Of a DNA stretch of 40,740 bases, positions 26,217 through 33,537 are shown piece after piece (positions within the stretch are counted from its first letter, which is position 1; each line of letters begins with the position of its first letter). The notes under the pieces were generated by a model. The model was not told where the DNA came from. It did not search any database and saw nothing but the letters and a program-made list of their open reading frames with translations. Source of the stretch: Micromonospora sp. KC723 (GTDB taxonomy: Bacteria; Actinomycetota; Actinomycetes; Mycobacteriales; Micromonosporaceae); contig NZ_SMKD01000041.1 of NCBI RefSeq assembly GCF_004348595.1, positions 1 through 40,740 on the forward strand, written 5' to 3'. Position numbers and translations under genes: made by a program.

Positions 26217-27179
26217 TCAGCCCTTGACGCTGCCGGCGAGCAGGCCGCGTACGAAGTAACGCTGCAGGGACAGGAACACGATCAGCGGTACGACGATCGA
26301 GACGAACGCGCCCGCGGTGAGCCGCTGCCACTCGTTGCCCCGGCTGCCGGCCATCTCGGCCAGCCGGACGGTGAGCGGGGCGGTCTCGTTGCCGCCGCCC
26401 GCGAAGATCAATGCCACCAGCAGGTCGTTCCAGACCCAGAGGAACTGGAAGATGCCGAAGGCCGCCAGCGCCGGGGTGATCAGCGGCAGGACGATGGTGC
26501 GGAAGATCCTGGGGTGGGTGGCCCCGTCGACCCGGGCCGCCTCCATCAGGTCTGCGGGCAGTTGCGAGATGAAGTTGTGCAGCAGGAACACCGCGAACGG
26601 CAGGGCGAAGCAGGTGTGCGCGAACCACACCTGGGCGAACTTCTGCTCGTCCACCAGGTCCCAGGCGGGCAGCACCTGGACGCCCGCGATCGTGACGCCG
26701 GTGGAGAAGAACCTCAGCAGCGGCACCAGGGCCATCTGTAGCGGCACGATCTGCAACGCGAAGATCGCGATGTAGAGCCAGTCCCGCCCCCGGAAGTTGA
26801 TCCAGGCCAGCGCGTACGCGGCCAGCGCGGCGAAGGCGAGCGGGAAGAGCACCGAGGGGATGGTGATCGCCAACGAGTTGATGAAGTAGCTGGCGAGCTG
26901 GCCCGACGAGGAGGATCTACCGAAGAGCACCTCCTGGTAGTTCTCCAGCGTGAACTGCGGGTTGCTGAAGACCGTCCACCAGCCGGTGGTCTTGATCTCG
27001 TTCTCCGGCCGGAACGAGGAGACGAAGAGGCCGACGGTGGGGACGGTCCAGGCGATCGCGATGACGATCGAGACCAGGGTGGCGGTACGGCTGTTCAGCC
27101 GCTTGCGGACCCGGCCGGCGGCCGTGCTCTTGCGGATCGCCTGGGCGCCGGTCGGAACGGTGGGCGTGGCGGTGGTCAT
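26217..27179 (-). CDS. aglG: Alpha-glucoside ABC transporter permease AglG-type
   Basis: 320 residues with six predicted membrane helices after a basic, Thr/Pro-rich N-terminus of about 30 residues. The cytoplasmic EAA loop for ATPase docking is at about 213-236 (EAARVDGATHPRIFRTIVLP). FVSSFRPENEIKTTGWW after helix 1 is typical of the MalG/AglG type. The start lies one base after the aglF stop (TGAGATG), so the two permeases are translationally coupled. No ATPase gene is present; actinomycetes usually share one MsiK/MsmK-type ATPase encoded elsewhere. Confidence 0.92.
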   Translation of the reverse strand: MTTATPTVPTGAQAIRKSTAAGRVRKRLNSRTATLVSIVIAIAWTVPTVGLFVSSFRPENEIKTTGWWTVFSNPQFTLENYQEVLFGRSSSSGQLASYFINSLAITIPSVLFPLAFAALAAYALAWINFRGRDWLYIAIFALQIVPLQMALVPLLRFFSTGVTIAGVQVLPAWDLVDEQKFAQVWFAHTCFALPFAVFLLHNFISQLPADLMEAARVDGATHPRIFRTIVLPLITPALAAFGIFQFLWVWNDLLVALIFAGGGNETAPLTVRLAEMAGSRGNEWQRLTAGAFVSIVVPLIVFLSLQRYFVRGLLAGSVKG

Positions 27180-27180
27180 C

Positions 27181-28230
27181 TCAGCCCTCCCGCTGCTGAC
27201 GCAGGTTGCGGATCTGGTAGATCACGATCGGGATGACCAGGACGAACAGGAAGACCGCCAGCGCCGAGCCCTGCCCGTTCTGGCCGTACCGGAACGCCTG
27301 GTTGTACATCTCGTTGGCGATCACGCTGGTGTCGTAGTTGCCGTTGGTCGCGGTGCGGACGATGTCGAAGACCTTGAGCGTGGCGATCGACAGCGTGACC
27401 ACCACCACGATCAGCGCCGGTCGGATGCTCGGCATGGTGATCTGCCAGAACATCTGCCATGGGCTGACGCCGTCGAGGCGGGCCGCCTCCACGATGTCCG
27501 CCGGGATCGCCTTGATGGCGGCGGAGAGCACCACCATCGCGAAACCGGCCTGGATCCACACCATGATCACAATGAGCAGGAACGTGTTCAGCGGCGAGTC
27601 CAGCAGCCACTGCTTCGGCTCCCCGCCGAGGCTGACCACGATCTGGTTGAGCAGGCCGATCTGCTGCTGTTCCTCGCTGCGGTAGGCGTAGACGAACTTC
27701 CAGATGATGCTGGCGCCGACGAACGAGATCGCCATCGGCAGGAAGATCAGGGACTTGGCGACCGCCTCGAGCCGGGCCTTGTCCACCAGCACCGCGTAGA
27801 TCAGGCCGAACGAGGTGGCCACCAGCGGGACCAGGATCACCCAGATCAGGGTGTTGGTCAGCACCCGGAGGATGGTGGGATCGGAGAACATCCAACCGTA
27901 GTTGCGCAGACCCACCCAGTTGTTGCTGCCGGCGTCCATGAAGGAGAGCAGGGTGGTGCGGATCGCCGGACCGACCAGCCCGACGGCGAGCAGCAGCAGC
28001 GTCGGCAGCAGGAAGAAGAGGGCGAACAGGCCCTCCTGCGGCTTGCCTCGCCGGGGTAGCGGGGCGCCGCTGACCGAGGCGGCCACGAGCTGCGCCTCCC
28101 GGCGGCGGGCGAACCAGGCCGGCACCACGTCGAGGAGCAGGAGCAGGCCGCCCACCACCGCGACGAAAGCGATCAGCCCGTACATCAGCATCAGGAACTT
28201 CGGCTGTTCCGCCGCGAAGTCGAACTCCAT
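27181..28230 (-). CDS. aglF: Alpha-glucoside ABC transporter permease AglF-type
   Basis: 349 residues, with an extra N-terminal membrane segment (about 14-34) before the six core helices, as in the AglF/MalF type. The EAA loop lies around 248-270 (EAARLDGVSPWQMFWQITMP). KSLIFLPMAISFVGASIIWK is a family-typical helix. GGAAGGAGG precedes ATG 28230. It sits between aglE and aglG, with a hairpin on the aglE side that could set the ratio of binding protein to permease. Confidence 0.92.
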   Translation of the reverse strand: MEFDFAAEQPKFLMLMYGLIAFVAVVGGLLLLLDVVPAWFARRREAQLVAASVSGAPLPRRGKPQEGLFALFFLLPTLLLLAVGLVGPAIRTTLLSFMDAGSNNWVGLRNYGWMFSDPTILRVLTNTLIWVILVPLVATSFGLIYAVLVDKARLEAVAKSLIFLPMAISFVGASIIWKFVYAYRSEEQQQIGLLNQIVVSLGGEPKQWLLDSPLNTFLLIVIMVWIQAGFAMVVLSAAIKAIPADIVEAARLDGVSPWQMFWQITMPSIRPALIVVVVTLSIATLKVFDIVRTATNGNYDTSVIANEMYNQAFRYGQNGQGSALAVFLFVLVIPIVIYQIRNLRQQREG

Positions 28231-28259
28231 CGACCCTCCTTCCAGGGTTCGGTCGAGGA

Positions 28260-28291
28260 CGGTGGCCCGGCCACGTCGGACCGGGCCACCG
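28260..28291 (-). terminator. Intra-operon hairpin between aglE and aglF
   Basis: An 11-bp perfect stem, CGGTGGCCCGG (28260-28270) with CCGGGCCACCG (28281-28291), lies 7 bases after the aglE stop. As in malE-malF operons, it probably stabilises the upstream aglE message and cuts read-through to the permeases, rather than ending the operon. Confidence 0.65.
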
Positions 28292-28298
28292 CCTCAGA

Positions 28299-29639
28299 TC
28301 ACTTCCAGCTGCCCTCGATGCCGTTCAGCACGGCGGCGGTGTCCTTGCCGTTGATCCACTCGACCATGCCCTTCCAGAACGTGCCCGCGCCGACCGCGGC
28401 CGGCATCAGGTCCGAGCCGTCGAACCGGAAGACGGTCTTCTCGTCCTGGAGGAGCTGCACGGAGAGCTTGTCGACCGGGTTCGGCACGTTGGCCAGGTCG
28501 AGCTTCTTGTTCGCCGAGACCCAGTCACCGATCTTGGCGCGGCTGTTGGCGTACTCGCCGGAGGCCAGGTAGGTCTGCACCACCTGGACCTCGGGACGGT
28601 CGTTGAAGGCCGCGACGAACTCGCCGCCACCCAGCACCGGCTTGCCCTGCGCCGGGTCGATGGCCGGGAAGTAGAACGCGAACACGTCGCCGTCCTCGGC
28701 CACCTTGGTGCCCTGTGGCCACTGGTTGGCGTAGAAGGACGCCTGGCGGTGCAGCGCGCACTTGCCGGTGGTGATCGGGACGCCGGCCTCCTGGAAGGAG
28801 GTGGTGGCGATGCTCTTCACTCCGCCGAAGCCGGCGTTGACGTACTTGTCGTTCTTGAGAATGGTGCCGGCCCGGTTGAGCGCGTCGGCGACCTTCGGGT
28901 CGTTGAACGGGATGCCGTGGGTGGTCCACTGGTCGTAGACCTCGGGGCCCGCGGTGCGCAGCAGCACGTCCTCGATCCAGTCGGTGGCCGGCCAGCCGGT
29001 GGCGTCACCGGACTCGATGCCGGCGCACCACGGCTTGGTCCCGCTGGCGGCGATGGTGTCGCTCAGCTTGATCAACTCGTCCCAGGTGGTGGGGACGGTC
29101 CAGCCCTTATCCTTGAACATCTTCGGCGAGTACCAGACGAAGGACTTGACGTTCGAGCCCAGCGGCGCGCCGTAGAGTTGGCCGTTGAGGGTGCTGTACT
29201 TCAGCCAGTCGGGGGAGTAGTTGGCCTCGGCCTCGGTCTTCGTCGCGGCGCCGACCGGCTTGAGCTTGCCGGCGTCGACGAACCGCTTGAGCAGACCGGG
29301 CTGCGGGATGAAGGCCAGGTCGGGGGCGTTGCCGCCGTCGACGCGCACACCGAGCTGCGCCTCGAACTCACCGGAGCCCTCGTGGTCGATGTCGATGCCG
29401 GTGCAGTCCTCGAACTGCTTCCAGGACTCGTTGAGGCGGTCGGCCTCGATGTCCCGGATGGACGAGTAGATGGTGACCTTCTTGCCGTCGTTGTCGCCGT
29501 ACTTCTCGTATGCCGTGCACTCGGCGGAGCCCGCGTTGCCGCTCTTCTTGTCGTTGCCGGTGCCGCAGGCGGTGACGCCGAGCGCCAGGCCCAGTACGCC
29601 GGCGATCGCGAGAGTCTGGCGTGATCTGGCAAAGGCCAT
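28299..29639 (-). CDS. aglE: Alpha-glucoside ABC transporter solute-binding lipoprotein AglE-type
   Basis: 446 residues from ATG 29639 with AAGGAG upstream; a longer in-frame reading is rejected. A lipoprotein signal peptide ends GVTAC with Cys25 as the lipidation site. Family 1-type solute-binding fold segments follow: VTIYSSIRDIEADRLNESW, APDLAFIPQPGLLKRFVDAG, NVKSFVWYSP, and a CAGIESGDATGWPATDWIED segment with EVYDQWTTHGIPFNDP, characteristic of AglE proteins that bind alpha-glucosides (maltose, trehalose, sucrose). Two aromatic-rich stretches (ALHRQASFYANQWPQG) likely stack on sugar. It heads the operon and is controlled by the operator at 29710-29723. Confidence 0.93.
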   Translation of the reverse strand: MAFARSRQTLAIAGVLGLALGVTACGTGNDKKSGNAGSAECTAYEKYGDNDGKKVTIYSSIRDIEADRLNESWKQFEDCTGIDIDHEGSGEFEAQLGVRVDGGNAPDLAFIPQPGLLKRFVDAGKLKPVGAATKTEAEANYSPDWLKYSTLNGQLYGAPLGSNVKSFVWYSPKMFKDKGWTVPTTWDELIKLSDTIAASGTKPWCAGIESGDATGWPATDWIEDVLLRTAGPEVYDQWTTHGIPFNDPKVADALNRAGTILKNDKYVNAGFGGVKSIATTSFQEAGVPITTGKCALHRQASFYANQWPQGTKVAEDGDVFAFYFPAIDPAQGKPVLGGGEFVAAFNDRPEVQVVQTYLASGEYANSRAKIGDWVSANKKLDLANVPNPVDKLSVQLLQDEKTVFRFDGSDLMPAAVGAGTFWKGMVEWINGKDTAAVLNGIEGSWK

Positions 29640-29709
29640 GCCGTTCTCCTTCCTTGCCGGCGCATCGGGGGAAGTCGCACTCGCGCCGGTCCGAATGGTG
29701 GTCCCCACA

Positions 29710-29723
29710 TGTAAGCGCTTGCA
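29710..29723 (-). promoter_or_regulatory. LacI-type operator before aglE
   Basis: TGTAAGCGCTTGCA is a near-perfect palindrome (one mismatch) around the CG centre at 29716-29717, as bound by LacI/GalR-family regulators. It is 70 bases upstream of the aglE ATG. The adjacent lacI gene product is the obvious ligand. I saw no second copy before lacI or the GH13 gene. Confidence 0.75.
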
Positions 29724-30080
29724 TCGTGATTGGTCCACCCCTGAACGGACACGGCCCGGTAACAATGCCGAAACCGCCTCACCAGCCATGGTCTCGCTCC
29801 CACGGTCGGGTTTCGGGCGTACGACGGCCCCGGCCGACCACGGTCAGGTGTCCGGCCGCCAGCCGGCGAAGTCGAGGCAGGCGGCGACGGTGGCCCGGGC
29901 CCACCAGGTACGCACACCGTGCCCCCGGCTCCGGGTCGTCCGCGTGGTCGAGAGGTTCCCCGGCGCCGGCGGACCCCGGACGCGAAACGCCGGGGTCGTC
30001 GCTGCCGGGGCTCCTATCTGGGAGGACGGAGGCCCGGTTTACGACGACCCCGGCGGGTCCGGTGACGCGGTCAACCGACG
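29724..30080. other. Non-coding stretch with competing inverted repeats
   Basis: No credible gene. GACCCCGG (29972-29979) can pair with CCGGGGTC (29990-29997), while CGCCGGGGTCGTC (29988-30000) is the exact complement of 30043-30055. The two pairings share bases, so they exclude each other. They lie downstream of the small minus-strand gene at 30081-30224 and probably terminate it. The remainder up to the aglE promoter shows nothing I can name. Confidence 0.5.
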
Positions 30081-30224
30081 TCAATTGAAGATGCTGACAC
30101 CACCCGGGCCGACCAGCAGGCCGACCACGATGAGGACGATGCCCCACAGGATCTGCCGGCGGAAGAGCGCGAGAATGCCGGAGACCACCAGTACGACTGC
30201 GAGAATCCAGAGAATCAGCTCCAT
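30081..30224 (-). CDS. 47-residue GPGGVSIF membrane peptide
   Basis: Starts at ATG 30224 and reads MELILWILAVVLVVSGILAL..., with a first helix (about 3-20), a basic turn (FRRQ) and a second helix (about 25-38) ending GPGGVSIFN. The terminal GPGG-S-I/W signature is shared by many tiny conserved actinobacterial membrane proteins of unknown function. No strong ribosome binding site is seen; TTGACA lies a few bases before the ATG. The two hairpins downstream suit a monocistronic unit. Confidence 0.72.
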   Translation of the reverse strand: MELILWILAVVLVVSGILALFRRQILWGIVLIVVGLLVGPGGVSIFN

Positions 30225-30266
30225 GGCTGTCAAGTACCCGCGCCAGTGATTCCGGAAACCTCACGG

Positions 30267-30995
30267 TCAGTCGACATGATCTCGATCTCCCAGGTGGAAG
30301 ACGCTGTACGCCTGCTTGATAACCGGGTGGGCGACGTTGCGCACCCGCACCCCGCCCGGGGTGGTGCCGCGCTCGGTGCCGTGGTGGGCGTGCCCGTGCA
30401 GGGCCAGCGCGGTCGGTGCGGAATCGATCGCCTGGCCGAGCTGGTAGCAACCGAGGAACGGGTAGATCTCCAGGGGTTCGCCGGCGAGAGTGTCCGGCAC
30501 GGGGGAGTAGTGGGTGAGCGCGACCAGCACGTCGCAGTCCAGCCCGCGCAGCGCCCGGCCGAGCGCGTCCGCGCTCTCGTTGGTCGTCCGGACGAAGGCC
30601 TTCATCTCCGGCTCGCCGAAGTCGCTGGCGCACCGGCCCGCGAAGCCGCCGCCGAAGCCCTTCACCCCGGCGACGCCGAGCCGCCCGCCCGGGGACTCCA
30701 GCACCGTGCCGGTCCCCTCCAGGACCGTGATCCCCGCGTCCTCCAGCACCTTCACCACCTGCGGCACCTGGTCGCACTGGTGGTCGTGGTTGCCGAGCAC
30801 GGTGATCACCGGCACGCCCAGGTCGCCGAACTCGCGGGCCACGCAGCGCGCCTCGGCCTCGGTGCCGTGCCGGGTCAGGTCGCCGGCGAGCAGCAGCACG
30901 TCGGCACAGTCCGGCAGTTCCTCCAGGGCCGGCCGGAACCGGCCGACCACGTCCTCGTCCAGGTGGACGTCGCCGACGGCGGCGATCCGGATCAT
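30267..30995 (-). CDS. Calcineurin-like metallophosphoesterase
   Basis: 242 residues with the five metallophosphoesterase motifs: GDVHLD (Asp9, His11), LLAGDLTRHG (Asp39), LGNHDHQ (Asn69, His70, Asp71), ALTHYSP and HGHAHHG near 200. There is no signal peptide, so it is cytoplasmic; it could cleave a phosphoester such as a cyclic nucleotide or nucleotidyl group. GAGGAGCC precedes ATG 30995. It starts 13 bases after the BON-domain gene, which overlaps the nucleotidyltransferase gene, so the three form an operon. The physiological substrate is unknown. Confidence 0.88.
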   Translation of the reverse strand: MIRIAAVGDVHLDEDVVGRFRPALEELPDCADVLLLAGDLTRHGTEAEARCVAREFGDLGVPVITVLGNHDHQCDQVPQVVKVLEDAGITVLEGTGTVLESPGGRLGVAGVKGFGGGFAGRCASDFGEPEMKAFVRTTNESADALGRALRGLDCDVLVALTHYSPVPDTLAGEPLEIYPFLGCYQLGQAIDSAPTALALHGHAHHGTERGTTPGGVRVRNVAHPVIKQAYSVFHLGDRDHVD

Positions 30996-31008
30996 CGTCG
31001 GCTCCTCC

Positions 31009-31275
31009 TCACGGCAGCTCCTCGACCTGGGTCGGCGCCTGGGTGCGGATCACCCCGATGTCGCTGGTGACCGGCACGTCCGGGAAGCGTTCGGAAACCC
31101 GGCGCAGGATCTCCTCCCGTCGGTGCGGGCTCTCCACCTCGCCGTACAGGACCAGACCGCGCTCCCGGCGGACGACGGTGATGCCCTGCTCGGCGACGGC
31201 GGGATCCTCGGCGAGCATCCGGTGGATCTCCGCCTCGACGTACTCGTCCGGTGGGCCGGTGCCATGCTCGGTCAC
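31009..31275 (-). CDS. BON-domain protein
   Basis: 88 residues from GTG 31275. After an acidic start, a single BON-like domain spans about 12-78 (EAEIHRMLAEDPAVAEQGIT, ERGLVLYGEVESPHRREEIL, FPDVPVTSDI). BON domains bind phospholipid or ligands, usually in the envelope, but no signal peptide or membrane helix is present here. The start overlaps the stop of the upstream nucleotidyltransferase gene in GTGA, so the two are translationally coupled; the phosphoesterase follows by 13 bases. Confidence 0.82.
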   Translation of the reverse strand: MTEHGTGPPDEYVEAEIHRMLAEDPAVAEQGITVVRRERGLVLYGEVESPHRREEILRRVSERFPDVPVTSDIGVIRTQAPTQVEELP

Positions 31276-31877
31276 AGTGTCTCCTTTCCTTCGGGCGTCC
31301 TGGCGTACGGCACCGGGGTGCCGGCGTACGGGACCACTTCCAGCCGGTCCAGCAGCACCAGGAACGCCTCCGCGTACGGCGAGTGCTGCGTCTCCCTCCG
31401 TACCCGTTCCCAGTCGATCTGTTCCCGCAACGAGCGGGCCAGCGGCAGTCCCCGGGCGAAGTCGCAGTAGTGCTGGGAGAAGCTGAGCAGCTTGTGCACC
31501 ATCAGCCGGGTGGCCGAGAGCACCGGCAGGTGGATGGCGTCGACCGGGCGGACCACGGTGTCGGCGAAGGTCTCCTCCGTCACCGGGGTCTCGATGGGCC
31601 GGTGGATCAGGTCCACCATCCGTCCCTCGTCGTAGACCTTGACGAGCCAGTCCTCCGGTGGCCGCTCGGCGGTGAAGCCCTCTGCGGTGAGCGTCTCCAG
31701 CGCCCGTTCGACGTCCTCCTCACGGATCAGGAAGTCGACGTCGTGCTCGCTGGAGTGCCCGCCGTGCGCGTACACGGCGAAGCTGCCGCCGAGCGCGAAG
31801 GGGATCTCGTTCTGCTTGAGCACGGCGGCGACCCGTTTGAGGGTGTGCAACAGACTCTCGTCCCCGCGCTCGGCCAT
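31272..31877 (-). CDS. Nucleotidyltransferase-fold protein
   Basis: 201 residues from ATG 31877 with GGGAGAC upstream. The N-terminal half carries the minimal polymerase-beta-like motif: FALGGSFAVYAHG (Gly30-Ser32) followed by SEHDVDFLI with Asp46 and Asp48 as metal ligands. WLVKVYDEGRMVDLIH likely holds the third Asp. The C-terminal half is helical. Members transfer nucleotides to proteins, RNA or antibiotics, or act as toxins of AbiEii type; none of these is shown here. It is the first gene of the nucleotidyltransferase-BON-phosphoesterase operon and overlaps the BON gene by four bases. Confidence 0.82.
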   Translation of the reverse strand: MAERGDESLLHTLKRVAAVLKQNEIPFALGGSFAVYAHGGHSSEHDVDFLIREEDVERALETLTAEGFTAERPPEDWLVKVYDEGRMVDLIHRPIETPVTEETFADTVVRPVDAIHLPVLSATRLMVHKLLSFSQHYCDFARGLPLARSLREQIDWERVRRETQHSPYAEAFLVLLDRLEVVPYAGTPVPYARTPEGKETL

Positions 31878-32032
31878 CTGGGTCTCCCGTCGATCGTGGT
31901 CAAGGTGGACAGGTGGTCGGAAATGACATCGCGTACCCGGCAGGCTGCCCGCCCACACCTCCGTGGCCCGGCAGAGCGGGCGGCGAGGGGCGGACCGGGA
32001 CGAACCACCCGGGCAGGGGAGCGCACGTCGGA

Positions 32033-32038
32033 TAGTCT
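32033..32038 (+). promoter_or_regulatory. -10 box for leaderless kinase gene
   Basis: TAGTCT ends 7 bases before GTG 32046 and matches the hexamer before the MarR gene. No clear -35 was found. The remaining divergent gap (31878-32032) shows nothing else recognisable. Confidence 0.45.
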
Positions 32039-32045
32039 GTGGAAG

Positions 32046-32792
32046 GTGGCCAGAACACAGCAGTCGACCGGCGGTACGGCCCGACTGCGCCGGGTCGCCC
32101 TGGTCGGCATCGACGGTTCGGGCAAGACCACCCAGGCGCACCGTCTCGCCGACGCGCTCACCGCGGCGGGCCGGCCCGCCACCTACCACCGCAACGCCGG
32201 CGGTCGGCGCTGGCTCGGCCGGCTGGCCAACCGGCTCGGCCGCCCCGACGCGCAGCGCCTGCTCGGGCGCAACGGGGTGCTGGCCGTGGAGTCCGTGCTG
32301 CGCTGGCTCGCCATCGCCGCGGCCCTGCTGGGCAGCCTGGTGACCGGCCGGGTGGCGGTGATGGACCGCTACGCCGTCTGCCAGTACGCCAGCATCCGCG
32401 CCCACGGCGGGGGGCGCTGGGAGTGGCTCGCCCGGGCCGGGTACCGGGTCTTCCCGCCGCCGCAGGTGACCTTCCTGCTCACGGTCGACCCGGCCGAGGC
32501 CTACCGGCGGATCGAGCGCCGGGGCACCGACCACGAGACCATGGGCTGGCTGACCGCCGCCGACGCGGCGTACCGCACGCTGCCGGAGTACCCCGGCTTC
32601 GTGCTGGTGGACGCCTCCGGCGCGCCGGAGGAGGTGTCCCGGCGGATCCAGGCGCACCTGGCGGAGTGGCTGCCGTCGGCCGCGCCCTCGCCCGACGCGG
32701 CGCCGGATGTCGGGCCGTCCGGCGACGCCCCCTCGGCCGGTCTCGGCCGGCACCTGGTGGGCCGGCCGGTCGCGGTTCAGGCCCGGCCGTAG
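32046..32792 (+). CDS. Thymidylate-kinase-like P-loop nucleoside monophosphate kinase
   Basis: 248 residues from GTG 32046, probably leaderless. The Walker A loop is GIDGSGKT (21-28). MDRYAVCQYAS (Asp107-Arg108-Tyr109) corresponds to the DRY motif of thymidylate kinases, and RRIERRGTDHET looks like the lid. A C-terminal Pro/Asp/Ala-rich tail of about 40 residues (from about 208) is extra. The long helical insert LAVESVLRWLAIAAALLGSL and the environment suggest a paralogue of the housekeeping Tmk rather than Tmk itself. It overlaps the convergent SDR gene by 16 bases at the 3' ends. Confidence 0.8.
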   Translation: MARTQQSTGGTARLRRVALVGIDGSGKTTQAHRLADALTAAGRPATYHRNAGGRRWLGRLANRLGRPDAQRLLGRNGVLAVESVLRWLAIAAALLGSLVTGRVAVMDRYAVCQYASIRAHGGGRWEWLARAGYRVFPPPQVTFLLTVDPAEAYRRIERRGTDHETMGWLTAADAAYRTLPEYPGFVLVDASGAPEEVSRRIQAHLAEWLPSAAPSPDAAPDVGPSGDAPSAGLGRHLVGRPVAVQARP

Positions 32793-33466
32793 ACCGGGAC
32801 GGCCGCGCCGCTGGTCGGGGCGGACTCGTCCGAGGCGAGGAAGCGCACCACCGGGGCGATCTCGGCAGGGTCGACCCAGCGGCGGTGGTCGGCCCCGGGC
32901 TGGGCGGCGCGGTTGGCCGGGGTGTCGATGACGCTCGGCAGCACCGTGTTACAGCGCACTCCGGCGCTCCGGTACTCGACCGCGACCGCGTTGGCGAAGG
33001 CGAGCACCGCCGCCTTCGCGGTCGCGTACCCGGCGGCGCCCGGGAAGGGGGCGAGCGCGGCCCGGGCGGAGACGCAGACCACCGCGCCGCCACCGGCCGC
33101 CATCAGGTACGGCAGCGCCGCCTGGGTGACGAGGTAGGTGGGGCGCAGGTTGATCGCCAGCATCCGCTCGAACTCCTCGACCGGGGTCTCGTGCACCCTG
33201 CCGCCGCTGGCGTACCCGCCGACGAGGTTGACCACCGCGCGCAGCGGCGCGGCCGGGTCCCCGGCGGCGACCTCGACCGCCCGGGCCACCGCGACCGGGT
33301 CCATCAGGTCGGCGGTGGGGCGCACCACGCCGGCCGCCGGGCCGGCCGGGGGCAGGCTCTCCCGCTGCGGTACGACCACCCGCCAGCCCGCCTGCGCGAA
33401 GGCGGCCGTCACCGCCCCGCCGAGTCCACCCGTTCCCCCGGTGACCAGCACGCTGCGTTCCGACAT
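32777..33466 (-). CDS. Short-chain dehydrogenase/reductase
   Basis: 229 residues. The Rossmann signature TGGTGGLG is at 9-16, NLVGG (80-84) is the NAG-type motif, and the catalytic set is Ser133 with Tyr147 and Lys151 (YATAK). A SVIDTPANR loop follows, as in classical SDRs. The N-terminal Asp/Arg pattern (VVVPQRES) hints at NADP(H) preference, an inference. ATG 33466 lies 71 bases from the divergent RpiR-type regulator, which may control it. The 3' end overlaps the kinase gene by 16 bases. Confidence 0.9.
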   Translation of the reverse strand: MSERSVLVTGGTGGLGGAVTAAFAQAGWRVVVPQRESLPPAGPAAGVVRPTADLMDPVAVARAVEVAAGDPAAPLRAVVNLVGGYASGGRVHETPVEEFERMLAINLRPTYLVTQAALPYLMAAGGGAVVCVSARAALAPFPGAAGYATAKAAVLAFANAVAVEYRSAGVRCNTVLPSVIDTPANRAAQPGADHRRWVDPAEIAPVVRFLASDESAPTSGAAVPVYGRA

Positions 33467-33502
33467 GGGCCATACGGTAACCCCGTCGTGCCGTGGCGAT
33501 CA

Positions 33503-33531
33503 TTGACGCCCGTCCGCGCTGTAAGTAATTT
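33503..33531 (+). promoter_or_regulatory. Near-consensus promoter of the RpiR-type gene
   Basis: TTGACG (33503-33508), exactly 17 bases, TAATTT (33526-33531), then 6 bases to GTG 33538, so transcription should begin at the start codon. GTAAGTAATTTTCGTAC (33521-33537) is an imperfect palindrome over the -10 and could be the autoregulatory operator. Confidence 0.65.
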
Positions 33532-33537
33532 TCGTAC

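Noticed and set aside
31272..31877. Toxin-antitoxin (AbiEii/MNT-HEPN) system
   Set aside because: There is a nucleotidyltransferase fold but no HEPN or AbiEi partner; the coupled genes are a BON protein and a phosphoesterase.
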